A stretch of 64,000 bases of DNA from the NCBI RefSeq assembly GCF_001949145.1, contig NW_019091421.1, positions 432,981 to 496,980 of the forward strand. The letters run 5' to 3'. Positions 13,424 through 25,183 of the stretch are shown here, piece by piece (positions within the stretch are counted from its first letter, which is position 1; each line of letters begins with the position of its first letter). This stretch comes from Acanthaster planci (taxonomy: Eukaryota > Echinodermata > Asteroidea > Valvatida > Acanthasteridae). A program made the translations under genes and the position numbers. Under the pieces are notes generated by a model, which was not told the DNA's origin, ran no database searches, and worked only from the letters and a program-made list of their open reading frames with translations.

Positions 13424-16400
13424 TATACTGTCAGGTACAAGTACATGTACTCGTTCCAATACAGCCGATAATACCAAAGCCAACACAGAAAGCTGAAAAT
13501 ACAAACCCCGACATTTTTAAAACTACATGTACATGATATGTGTGAACATGCTTATGAGCATTGAGCTGTTTCAATATGTGGTAAGACACTCGGACGTATT
13601 TTTTATCGTTAACATAGGTACATTAGCCTGTCTTGCATCTGTGAAATGGAACACAAGTGGATTCTTCTCACAATGTGACAGAGAACGATGACTGGATGTG
13701 ACCACACACGCCCTCATCAGCATAAGTCAACTCAAACCCTAGACTTGAAAGATATTACTGGTTGTGGACAATAGAATTAGGCCAGTGCTCAGTTTGAACA
13801 CTGAACCAAAATGTACGTGTACACGTACCCAAGCTTGCCATTGAGAACTTGCATGGTTTGTTGGCTTCTGAATGTAACAAAATAATGCAGATGTGTTGTC
13901 CACGATGAATCAATCATCTCACAATCTGGGACATCCCTTCTTTTTAAAATTGAATGTCCCCAGTTCCTCACAATTTCACATGGATTTCAATTTCATCTTT
14001 ATTTAACTTGATCATCACAAGCCTGTCAAATGCACATACCAGTACATGTAGGACGCATCATCTACACGTAACTGAACAACCTAGAAACAAATGCGTTTTA
14101 CATTGTACATGTAAGTTAAATTATTCATGCACCTACATGTAAATGTAAGCATCTGACCTCAGAAGCTGTCTGGATCTTATCATCATTTCTAACGCTGAGT
14201 TTGCTCATTCAAAAAAAACAAGTCATCAGTCACTTTCCTGTATTTCTCTACAGATGCTTTGAATGTAAACACAGTGATAAAAAAACACCTGACTGTATTG
14301 CACAATGTGATATGAGCACACCAGACCACCAGTACCGCAAGGGCAGTTCTGTCTTCACAGGGTTCTATTGTGAGATGTCTTTTAGCCTGAGCTCGTGTGA
14401 CATGACCAGAGAGAGGAATTGAAAATAAAGGTGCACTGTACACTGTAATAACTGAAACTTGGCAAAAATTTGATTCTCTGATATCGGCTGAAATGGTAAT
14501 GTACATGTTCATCAGTCCGTGTAGGTCAACTTAAAATCAGGAAAATAATATCCTGCAGCTTTATGACTTTCACATTGTAAGGCCATCATGCCCAAATTTC
14601 GGTTCCCTAGATTTTTTCACTCAGGTGATATTAATGTACATGTAGCTAGACATTGTGGTTGCCACACATACCGGGTGGTATGTGGCTTACATGTTCGTGT
14701 AACATGTATACGTATGAAAATAATTTTGGAAAAAATTAATATAGTTTCTTTCGGTTCAATGAACGGTCAATGAATGAATGCATCCTTGGAATTGGGATGT
14801 GTTTCCTGCGTTGCAGTCACATATTCTTTTCCAATTCAATCTAGTCACATATGTGTATCTACAAGTGAAGCGCTTTCTGACAAACGGAAAACAGTTCCAG
14901 GTCTTCACTTGCGCTGAGTGCTTCTGCATGTACAAGTACATCGCTCTGGGCTCTTGCATTTCTATTGCATGTACTTCTTCCGATAAATCATAGATTACTT
15001 CATCATCTTCAGAGCCCCCATCCACCCTTTTTTCAAGACCCAAATGGTACTTGTATCTCTAGGTCATCTCGGTCTTTCTGTGCCGTTACTGTGCAGCAGA
15101 GATTTAGTGTCCTTCATATGACTTTTCATCTCTTCTTTAGGGTCTTGTTTACAGACTTTATTTGTTGTTTAAACGCTCTTTTTGCAGAGGTTTTTGCTCG
15201 CCTTCTTGTCTTGTTTTTTTTCCTTTTCATTGTAATAATGCATGGAGAACCTGCGTATACATGTATGGATCCCACACATCTTACACACCATTGTTTCAGT
15301 GACAACCCTCATACATGTATTTCAAGATGGCCTGCATCTTTGTGGCATTCTGTTCTACCCTGTAACCTGTGCATGTACCGTACCTCATTCATTCTGAACA
15401 ATCAGCGACCACTACATGGAGTCAACTCAACCGTTCGCTACAATTTCTTCAGTCCAAACAGCAGCAAGTTATAAAAATGAAGCTCTTGACAGATGCAGGT
15501 AAACAGGGGGCAAAACTCTTATTCGTACATGTACACAACCTCCTAAAGTTGCCGAGATCAGATCTTGACAAAAAAACTACCAGTACATGTACATGTATGG
15601 TGTGTATTTAACACAGTAGTGTGGATCAACGGAATTCAATCAACCAATTGGCTGTGGATTTTTAGACATGATTTTGAATGTGTAAGATCTCATGCCTAAG
15701 GAATGGAATTTTGTCAGAACAGCATGAACATTATTTTTCTTGTGACATGTAGGCACACAATTTCCAATTGTAAGTTTTCATTTGGACATCTGACGAGAGT
15801 GCAAGTAATCAAGAATGCATCTGATACAATGTGTTTTAAGAAAAACATAATTATCACAAAAGCATCTTTCTTTCAGAAAACAAACAATGATGTGTTAACT
15901 GGCTAGGGCACTTCCATTGTTACGCGAGAACAATAGAGAACAATAAGGTCATGTCCTCATACAAGTCACAGCATTGTACGATACTCTGTACATGCAAGTA
16001 GTATTTTGTAGCTTTCAGTGAGGTTAATGAAGTAATATAATGTCAATTTAATGCAATGGCCTCAATGGAAAGAATTAATTGTGAGTGAAGTTATTATCGG
16101 CGTCAGTGTGCTGTGTGGGTCCTGCACGCAGATATATCAAAATCAAGTATAAGTCTACCGGTACAATTCTTCCTGTGCGTTTACAAATCTGCAGCAGCTT
16201 CTGATTCAATATTAAATTTTTTTCAGATTATTTCATCGAAATAGTCTGTATAATATTTTGTTCTTGCAATATTATGTAATTTCATACCTTATCAATGCAA
16301 TACTGCATGTTTGTAACATTTCAGGATCATTGTGCAATCTGTACCAAATTGAAGTCACTAATACTGCATATGTTTTAGATCATGATACCAACAGCATGAA

Positions 16401-19216
16401 TTTTGTATCAATCATTATTACTATTTGGCCCTTGGTTGGAAGATCACTCTATGGTACATACATGTAGTTTATTTTAGTTGGAGTTTGGATAATTTATTCA
16501 TGAGTGATGCATTCAATGTTTGTGATATTTCAATAGCTGTACCAAATAGGCCATTTTGTTCAGAATTTACACTATCTGGTAGACTTCGGATTACTTATCT
16601 TTGTGTTATTGGTGTTTGACGCCATGTTCATTTTATATTTGAAATAAAAGTTCTACAACAATTTGTTTTACCAATTTGTATTCAACTTTTATTGTACTAC
16701 AAGCAGACGGTCGAGGCACCGTCTGCTGTGACACTCCCTCTCCCATGCTGCCTAATAAAACCTGGCATCAGTTCCTTGCTTTCTGTGTTATTCCATTCAC
16801 TCAGTGTTCATTCACAAGAATCAAACACCTTTCCATGTGGATGAGCAAAGCGAAGGAGAACGGAAACATGAAGGCATCCACTGTGCAGATGCATGTACAT
16901 GTATATGAATATACTTGGAATTGGATGCACAAGTTTGCACCAGTACATGTATGTATATTGCACTGTACCTCTCACTGAAATAACAAAGCTGTTGAAAGTT
17001 GAAATGTCCAAAGCCAATGTACCGTACTGTTCATGTGCATGTCTCATCACCACGTACATGTGCATGTATAACATCAGTCACATGCAATGTAACCAATTCC
17101 TGCAGACTGATGTGTACTTGCATAAAATGTACATTCAATTCAACGAACCAAGACGGGTGAATTCCCAACATTTTGCACAAACAGAACAAAGATACAGTTA
17201 TCAGCTGATCGAGCTCTCAGATGAAACAAAGTAGAGGTCTACAGGCCTTTGTGGGTGGTTGCAGACCAATTTCCAGTTTTGAAGTCAGATCAAATTCATG
17301 ACGTAGTGCTGAGAATAAAAATACAAACACTGTATGCAGCGACTGATGGAATCCCTACTAGTGCATACATGTACATGTAGAGACGGTATGTTTCATTGCT
17401 GGTGTAGTAAGAATATGGGATACTGAATACTGCCTATTTGCCATCCAAACCAAAAGTAGGGAGACTTTTTTTTCCTTTTGTTTTTGTTTCCGTTTACCAG
17501 TACATTGCATCGGGTATGTTGTTCAAAAATTGTAATCCTAACAACCTAGACCGATGCCAATGAAGATGTCGTATAACTTCAGGACCACCACGCTCACACA
17601 TGGGTCCTGAACTTAAGCTTTCAAGAAAATTCCTTTATGTAAAATGTCCAGAACTGCACTAGGTCTGAATTCCATCTCATGAATACAAAATCACATTGAC
17701 AATGCAAGCATGGCACCAAATGAAGATTTCTCACAACCGAATTCCAGGACAGAATTACATGTCTGGACATTACTAGACACCCTTTACAAGCCCTTTCTGA
17801 TGGCTGATGCGTCTCTGCAGGCAAAAGTGAATGATGTGACTGATGTCATTATTTGGAATTCTTTTCAGATTTTTTAAGCCCCCCCCCATAACACCCACTG
17901 CACACGTTCCACTGTACCGTGCCGGTACAAAATAAAGGCATATTGAATTATTCAAAATATCCTCAGCTTGATACTAAAGTCTTTTTTTCATTTCCAACAG
18001 ATCGCATGAGCATCTTCGACTGAACAGACAGAGATTTTGTGGGAGCATTTCCAAGGGGGGCGGATATTCTGCAGTCACTGCGTCTGAGATTTCATACAGG
18101 ACTGACCAACAGCCAGCATGACCAAGTGATCATATAGACAGACTGATTGCCCCCAACACATGCATGTTGGGTTTGAATGGTTGATCTGCACACCCCTCCC
18201 CCCGATCAACCTCCATGACTGGTTGATCTCCAATTTTACTTCTGTGAATTTGTAAGAAAAGGCAATTGGCTGATGGTGGAATTATCGGCAAACCGTGCAA
18301 TAAAATTGACTGATTGTGCAAAGAACAGGCAAGTGCACACATCTACCTAGCCCTAGACTAGGGCCAGATATTAGGATTTGAAGTTTGTGATAATCCTGCA
18401 GTTTGGATTTCAGGCATTAAAGTCATGCCTTGAAGTAGGGCTGTGATGGCGACAGAAAAGAGACAAATATCACAAGACAGCCATCCACAGCCAGACATGT
18501 GGGGCTGTGACCATATCGAAACTGTACACTGAACGATACGCTGCTCAAGAAACAGTCGTTGGAGTGCCTGTGCCAACACAGAATGCTTTCTGTGAATGGT
18601 CCACGAGGCCAGCCCGCCGTGACGTCGTCAAAAGGACATAAACGTACAGTTCGAATCGCTATTGGAGGAAAGATGGTGTCTTCGAGCTCGTTGACAAGAG
18701 CGTTTCTGATTTAAAGGGGAAATTTCTCTTTTTTTCCCCCCATGTGAATATACCATATAATCATTATTGAAATCTCCAATTCTCACTTAATCCATAGATA
18801 GGCCCATTAGGCATTTTAAGGACAGTTTTAGAGGTGAATTTGGAGGATTTTGACTCGGGTCACGAGCCATATTGAGTAAAATTAATTAATTGAAGTAAAA
18901 GTATATATGAAAGGTACATGTACTCAGACCCTACTAATTACCCAACCATATCCAAATGTTAAAAAATGTGATTTGTAGGATCCAAGTTACTCGGACTAGA
19001 CTAGGCCTACTGTACTGGTCAGGCCCAAGCTCTTCAATGCCTTAGCACGTTAGTTATGTTAGCTGGTTAGTATTCAGCCTTGGCTTTGCTTGCTAAGCTA
19101 CAAATATAAGCACTTTCAGACTACATGTACATGTATTTCTGCTCAGGCAGTCAGCATGATGCATAGTCAGCCCTTCGTCCCTAGTGTTAACCTGTACCTG
19201 CCTCTAGAAGCCTAGA

Positions 19217-19828
19217 CCCGTAAACAGGGCCCGACGAATACTCTTCCGTCGTACACTGGGCCCTGTCCCGATTCATAGGGATTTTGTTCGAAAAGTTTTT
19301 TACGGGATATCCGATGGCATGCCTAAACATCCACTTGATTTTATGAGCTGAAATCGCACCGGTACATTTACTACTTACAAGGAAAACATTCCGCTAGGTG
19401 GCTTATTGCAGAAAACTCACCGTTTTCTCGTTCGGAGGAAGAAATGTTGCCTTTTTTGCCGTTTTCCCACTCCGGACGAATTTTGTCCCACTTGGACAAA
19501 ACTGACAGCTGTTTCGTCACTTTCGTGTCACGTCACAGAGAGCAATCCACGCTACCAATAATTTGCCGCAAGCCGTGTGTGACTGGACAGGGAACCAGCC
19601 AAGGGTGTTGCGTATTAGCTGCGACACAAAACGGCCATGATTTTCCATGAGTACGTAGATCGACAGGTTTTCTCACGTATCTGATCGAAATTTGTAAGTA
19701 CTGAAGTTTAGTTATGCCCCCGGATATCCCGGATAAATCTTTTCAAAAGAAATCCCTATGAATTGGGACTCGACAGGGCCCAGGCCCAGTATACGACAGA
19801 GGAGTATTTGTCGAGCCCTGTTTACGGG
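19217..19828. mobile_element. 612 bp element with long inverted arms, upstream of NUBP2
   Basis: The left arm (about 19217-19322) and the right arm (about 19712-19828) are inverted copies. Both read inward CCCGTAAACAGGGC, then AATACTC, GGGCCCTGTC, TTCATAGGGATTT and GGGATATCCG, with scattered mismatches and small indels. The central 390 bp is unique in the window and holds only a short open frame without recognisable features. The outer boundary may include one more base (ACCCG...CGGGT) flanked by TAG. It ends about 390 bp upstream of the NUBP2 start codon. Confidence 0.8.
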
Positions 19829-20115
19829 TTAGGCCTAGGCTACTACAAAAAGTACTACTAGAGTAGAGGCCCTAGGCCTACCTCGGTTCGCGCTCACTCT
19901 CTTCCCACTCGGAGTTCCAGTCCAAGAAATGTGCTGAAAAACCCGAATCAAATGTAATTGGCGAAAATAGAGATTCACAACTAGAATCTCGCTGTAATTG
20001 TGTTGCCTGGCTCAGAATGGACTCACCGATCGGGCACCTGGGATCCGGGAACGTCTATGAGTAAGGAAAGGAAACCAGAGATTCGAGCATTTTGTTTATC
20101 GTGTTTGTGTACGTG

Positions 20116-20124
20116 TGCGCATGC
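20116..20124. promoter_or_regulatory. NRF1-like site in the NUBP2 upstream region
   Basis: TGCGCATGC lies about 95 bp upstream of the NUBP2 start codon and resembles the core of the nuclear respiratory factor 1 site, which is common in TATA-less housekeeping promoters. Downstream there is a direct repeat TAGCGCCCTCA (20145 and 20184 regions, 39 bp apart). No TATA box is evident. Function is inferred from motif and position only. Confidence 0.35.
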
Positions 20125-20219
20125 TGTAGCTGGTTAAAGTAATGTAGCGCCCTCATTTGATAAAAAAGTTTATTTAACTTACCTAGCGCCCTCACTTGGT
20201 TTGATTGGAGCTATTCAAG

Positions 20220-23200
20220 ATGGAAGCCTCCATAGGAAATGCAAGTGGAAACACCGAGGGTAAGTACGTAGGGCATAAGTATTCTTTTCTGGCCATCAGC
20301 GGCCATGGCAGTCATTGCATTCGGTTGAAAGATATATATCGGCCTGAAACTTAGTATTGTCTGCATACATATATGGAACTCTTTCCAAAGTTTGGATTCC
20401 ATCGGTATCTGCAAAGCAAGAAAACTTGATTTGAAGCGGGGATGTTTTTAGATATTTTAACATATTTTTTGTACTTGTGTAATGTAGAGCAAACTGATTA
20501 TTTGTACACAAAAATGAGTGTGGATTTTTACCTAGAAGTTAGAATTCATATTTTTGTTAAGTCTTTATTCTCATCTGTACCTTATTACAATGAATCAATG
20601 CTTGCTTCACCATAAATTTATGTAGTGTTTTTTGGCGGCCGACTCAACCTATCTTCGACTGGGCTTACTCCGACAGGTCCTCCAGGTATTTTGTTGGCCT
20701 CCGCAAAGCACTAGTGGGGTTAAGTAAGAGAACTGTCCCGAAAAACGGCACTTTGGTCGGTCAGTTCCTCGGGTTGTCCTTGTAAGTTCGGATTCGTCTT
20801 GCAGAGCGTGTGTGGTGTCAAAAGGCAATTGAGAACTGGTGTGCGCATGCGCCAGGGCCAGGTGATACCAAAAAGGACAAATTTTAATCACAATTCCCTA
20901 TTTGAGATCCCAAATGAACAGCTCCCTCACTCATTATGCATGTCCCTACCAAAGGAAGTATTCGCTTCTGGGTGACACATTTTCGTAGCCCCTCATTAGG
21001 CCACATTAAAAAAAAAAATAGCTTAGCATCATCGCCCTCCTCAAAAAATCTTGCCGCGTAGTTTTTTTTTTAAGGTGTCTTTTCTGATGTCCTTAGCCGT
21101 CCCCGATAGTTTCTACAATGCCCACACAACCTTATGCATGTACAACATGCGACCTGAATACATACGTACACACAATGTAATGTGCACTTCTGTGCACGAG
21201 TCTCAAGTGAACATGGCTATTTCGTTCCATGGTTGCAGCAGTCCAGATCAGCATGCATACCAAAGTATTTAAAAAAAAAAAACCTCCTCCCTCCTCGTTT
21301 TTTGATTCATTGCTGACATATTCGATTTCAGAGAGGCATAATCTGGAGTCAGTGAAACACACAATTCTTGTCTTGTCCGGGAAAGGAGGAGTTGGGAAGA
21401 GCACGGTGACCACCCAGATTGCTCTGGCACTCAGACAAAATGGGCTGAAGGTAGGTCAGGTGATTGGGGTCGTCCACAGCATTCTTTATAAAGCCCCAAA
21501 TAGGTCTACCAGGGTTCCAGGATTCTGGTTGTTCAGTAGTCACCACTGTAGCCAGATGGTGAAAACTTTGGGTATATTCCTGGATAGTGACTATTGTTTA
21601 ATTTAACAGCGCTGTATTAAGAAGCTGCTGTCTGCAAAAAAATATGCAGTAGGCTTTCATGTACAGCTGTGGGTTGTTTCCCTGGGACCTTGTTGCGTAT
21701 GTTGAGTTCATGTGTACCTTTATGGCATGTTCTGTGGGAAGCAACTGTGTGAAGCTGTCTGTAGATCCTGGGTGCTGGAGGTCTTGGGCAGACTTTTCAT
21801 CCCCAGAGGTCTTTTCCCAAAGGAATTTACCCCTCTGGTTGCTGTACAGTGTCTAATTGTGGACAGCATGGGATTGTTCTGAGTGAAAAATGCAAAGGGA
21901 ATTTGGGCTGGTTACTTTTTGAGAACATATCTGAAGCTTGACATTTGTGTTCCAGCAGTTCTTAACAATACGGCAGCTTTGCAGTTTTTAACATTTTCAA
22001 TGTTTGCCAGCAAATCTGAAGGGGAAGCTGCTATTGAAAAGGATTGGATTAAAATAAAAAAATTGCCTGAATTGTTTCCTTTGACAGGTCGGTGTACTTG
22101 ACATTGATCTGTGTGGTCCAAGTATTCCTCGCATGCTAAATGTGCAGGGAAAGGATGTGCACCAGTGTTCACGGGGGTGGGTACCAGTTTTCTACTCATA
22201 TCCTGGATAAAAGCTCTTGTCCCCATGTTCACTTTTCACGAATGAAGGACTCTTTGCTTTTTCATCATATAAATAGGATTCTTGAGCTACTTATTTGTGA
22301 CGACCAATGTGAATGTCTTTAAATATCACATGTACCTGTGGTAAATAGAAAAAGAAATGAAACTTTTTCCGAAGATTGGAGAGGTGTTAAACAAATCTTC
22401 TTCGGCATATCAAAATCTGCAGAACAGAATTTCTTTCTTGTTAATACGTAAGCTCATCGTGGCACTTGCGCAGATCTTAATTTCAACCTTCAGTGGTCTT
22501 GTATTGCGCAGGTGGGTTCCGGTATATGCAGACATGGAGCAACGCCTTGCAGTAATGTCCATTGGGTTCTTGTTAGGAGGCAGTGATGATGCCGTGGTGT
22601 GGAGAGGACCCAAGAAGAACGGTACGTGAGCCAATGAGAAAACAATTGACCCTTTTAATTTGCAGACTTTATTCGTGGTCATACCCGTGATGTCACAGTG
22701 GGCCAAAGTTGTATTCTTTGTCGCCGGTCTGAGTCAAACAAAGGTTTTGGGGTCATTTTGGGGTCATTGTCCAAGTTTTGGAGCAACCACTCTAAAAGAG
22801 ATGGAACAACTCTTATTCCAATGTGCGCATAATGCATTAACGCCATAATTTAAATGCATTCTTATTTTAAATTGTTTATTTTTTCCAGCAATGATTAAAC
22901 AATTCCTGAGTGATGTTTTCTGGAGCGATCTTGATTACCTTATCATTGATACTCCACCTGGTAAGCTGACAAATATCTCCAAAGTCATCAGGAGAAATCA
23001 TAAATTAATTTGAAAATGAAACATTGATAACCAATTTATCATTATGGCAGTTTTGCAAAATGAAATATTGAACACCATTTTCATTGCTTGGAATGTTTTC
23101 TCAGGCACATCAGATGAACACATCACAGTCGTTGAGAGTTTACATCAGTACAGGCCAGATGGAGCCATCTTAGTCACAACACCCCAGGTAACTTACAGAG

Positions 23201-25183
23201 TTTTCCAATATTGGGCTTCAACTCCATCTCTGCCTTTGCCTGATTCCTAACTCCTTCAATTTAAAGTTGTTATTTCAGTAGTAAGCCACATATTGAAATT
23301 GGAACAAAAATCAAATTATTTTTGTTCATTTCAAACTCTGTAAGCCAACAGGGTGGATTTCAGAGACAAAGTCTTAGGTGGGAATAGAACCAAGTATGAT
23401 AAACCCCTCTGGTCACTGTTAGCTTTAACAAGTTTAAGGCTCTAGCTAGGATGGAGTTTTGTAGTCGCTTGTTATTTTCCATTGAGCAATCTCTCAGTAG
23501 TTAAACAATTTTTTTTTATGGAACCACTTACACACTTTCGACCAGTGTGGTGTGATCATCATCTCTTGATTGTGTGCCACTTTTCCTTGGATCCAAGCAT
23601 TTCATTTGCCGTGTTACCTTTAGAACTTGAAAAAGCCTAAACAAAGTCTTACGCAGCTTATACTTGTTTTGTGTTTCTTTTGTTTTTATTCTGAATTGCC
23701 TGTTGCTAGCCTGAGCACCCGTGTTGGACTGACAAGGTGATGAATGTCCAATATCGATGTATTTGAATGTTTCCACGTTTATGCATTGCATTGTTATCTT
23801 GATCCGTTTTAGGCAGTTGCCGTGGGTGACGTCCGGAGAGAACTCACATTTTGTCGGAAGACTGGCATACCAGTCTTGGGTGTCATAGAAAACATGAGTG
23901 GCTATGTCTGCCCGCACTGCTCTGTAAGTCTGCTCTCCAGCATTTACTTAACCATAACAGTCCTCAATTCTTCACCTGTTGGAGGTCCTCAATCCTTCAC
24001 CTGTTGGAGGTCCTCAATCCTTCTCCTGTTAGAGGATTGAGGACGGTTAGGGTTAATCCTTTCATATGAGTGATGACGCCCTGTGCTGGTGAAAGTAATG
24101 AATGATTTTGAGGAATTTTCAGACTGTCTACTCAAATTCTTAAGCCTGTATCTCACTGGGCTGCAACAGCTCGCGACTAGTTGGAGACACAAAATTGCGA
24201 CAATTTTTACTTGGATTCACACTGCTTTGGTACTTAAGACACATTTGCATACGTCGCACGAGCTCCTGGTAAAATTTCGGCCAGAATTTGCCTTGAGTTC
24301 ACAAACGTGTCATGGGACTGTAGCATGACAGTTGGGCAACATTTACACGACGAGGACACATCTTGCCAGTAGGTTGGATTGACCCTGACCCTCTTATGAC
24401 CGAGTTATAAGCCCCAACCATTTGGTCAACCAGCCCACCAGAGTTATCATCAATCAATGTGGCAGGGATGTAATTTGAAAGAGTATTGTTCTCAGTGTGA
24501 TATGTCAGTTTTGAAGTTTCTCTTTTTTTTCTCAGGAATGCAGTAACATCTTTTCAAAGGGAGGAGGCGAGTTATTTGCCAGGGAATTTTCCATACCATT
24601 TCTTGGTAAGTTTTCGGGTTATTGTATGTTGGCGATGCCAGTCTTGGTGAGAACCACTCCGAAACTCTCTTTGTATCTCTGCCATTTGTATTCGTTTGCT
24701 GGAGGATTAAGGATCAGTTTCAAACTGTATCGCCCCCCCCCAAAAAAAATCAAGTTTTGCTAAATAGTCTAAAATCTTCCAGAGACCCTGTCAGACTAAT
24801 GATTTTTTTCATTACATTATTTTTTTTTTAAATTGTAATGAATATTGAATTTTATTCCTAGTTTTCATCTCCTTGACTGAACACTACTTTGTCTATCGTG
24901 GTGCAATCTAAAAACTTTTTTGAGCGGCCCAAACATCTTATTGAAACAGTTACTTGACCTTGAATCTTACAAGATTTACACAATTTCATGGTGTGAATTG
25001 ATTGTCTTGTTTCACGTTCTCTTTGATTTTCTCTCAGGATGCATTCCCCTAGACCCACAACTCACCAGATGCTTGGAGGAGGGCAAGAGTTTCGTTGACT
25101 GCTTCCCGACATCACCATCGGTTGGCGCAATCCAGGACATCGTTAAGACGTTACTACAAAACAATAGCTTGTCCAGGACTTGA
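20220..25183 (+). CDS. NUBP2: Cytosolic Fe-S cluster assembly ATPase NUBP2
   Basis: P-loop scaffold ATPase of the Mrp/NBP35 family. In other eukaryotes NUBP2 (Cfd1) pairs with NUBP1 to build [4Fe-4S] clusters for cytosolic and nuclear proteins. Nine exons join in phase: 20220-20259, 21332-21450, 22088-22176, 22512-22621, 22889-22960, 23105-23187, 23813-23923, 24536-24605, 25038-25183, giving 279 residues (human about 271). Visible motifs are the deviant Walker A GKGGVGKS (30-37), [13 protein letters not shown] (exon 3), VVWRGPKKN (exon 4), DTPPGTSDEH (exons 5-6), VGDVRREL (176-182) and the cluster-binding CPHC (204-207) followed by SKGGGE. The ATG at 20220 is the first in frame and precedes a GTAAGT donor. 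Nothing essential is missing. The start of intron 3 resembles the start of exon 4 (see findings). Candidate poly(A) signals are ATTAAA near 25553 and AATAAA near 26388. Confidence 0.96.
20842..20852. promoter_or_regulatory. Perfect NRF1-like palindrome in NUBP2 intron 1
   Basis: TGCGCATGCGC is a close match to the full palindromic NRF1 consensus and lies about 580 bp inside intron 1. Together with the upstream half-match at 20116 it suggests NRF1-type control, or a second start site within the intron. Inferred from the motif only. Confidence 0.35.
23961..24035. repeat. 25 bp tandem repeat, three units, NUBP2 intron 7
   Basis: Three consecutive units of TCCTCAATCCTTCACCTG plus TTGGAGG (23961-23985, 23986-24010, 24011-24035) differ at only a few positions. 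The last unit runs into GGATTGAGGA, which is complementary to its own start and can form a small hairpin. Confidence 0.9.

Larger units (their letters stand above)
1..19216. other. Gene-free, TACATGTA-rich repeat region
   Basis: I see no supportable gene in these 19 kb. Short open frames exist on both strands but none has a recognisable domain, a consistent chain of splice sites or family resemblance. The DNA carries very frequent copies of the palindrome TACATGTA, often in runs (for example near 1045-1095, 2230-2270, 3945-3980, 5040-5060, 9935-9990), plus CCGGTA motifs. SINEs (3.2 and 8.6 kb) and inverted-repeat elements (1.4, 4.4, 5.0, 11.0, 11.1, 12.7 and 13.3 kb) are listed separately. 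A distant gene could still have an unrecognised UTR or poorly conserved exon here. Confidence 0.6.

Noticed and set aside
14756-15474. Overlapping open frames on both strands, including a 169-codon plus-strand frame and a minus-strand frame with acidic and Cys-containing sequence
   Set aside because: Neither frame has a recognisable domain or supporting splice sites. The minus-strand region upstream is broken by stops. It may be a decayed transposon gene, but I cannot name a family.
19444-19650. Open frame of 68 codons inside the 612 bp inverted-arm element
   Set aside because: Too short for a transposase and lacking any catalytic motif; considered chance.
24120-24400. Possible piggyBac-type MITE beginning TTAAGCCTGTATCTCACTGG in NUBP2 intron 7
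   Set aside because: A matching inverted right end next to a TTAA was not found, so the boundaries cannot be supported.
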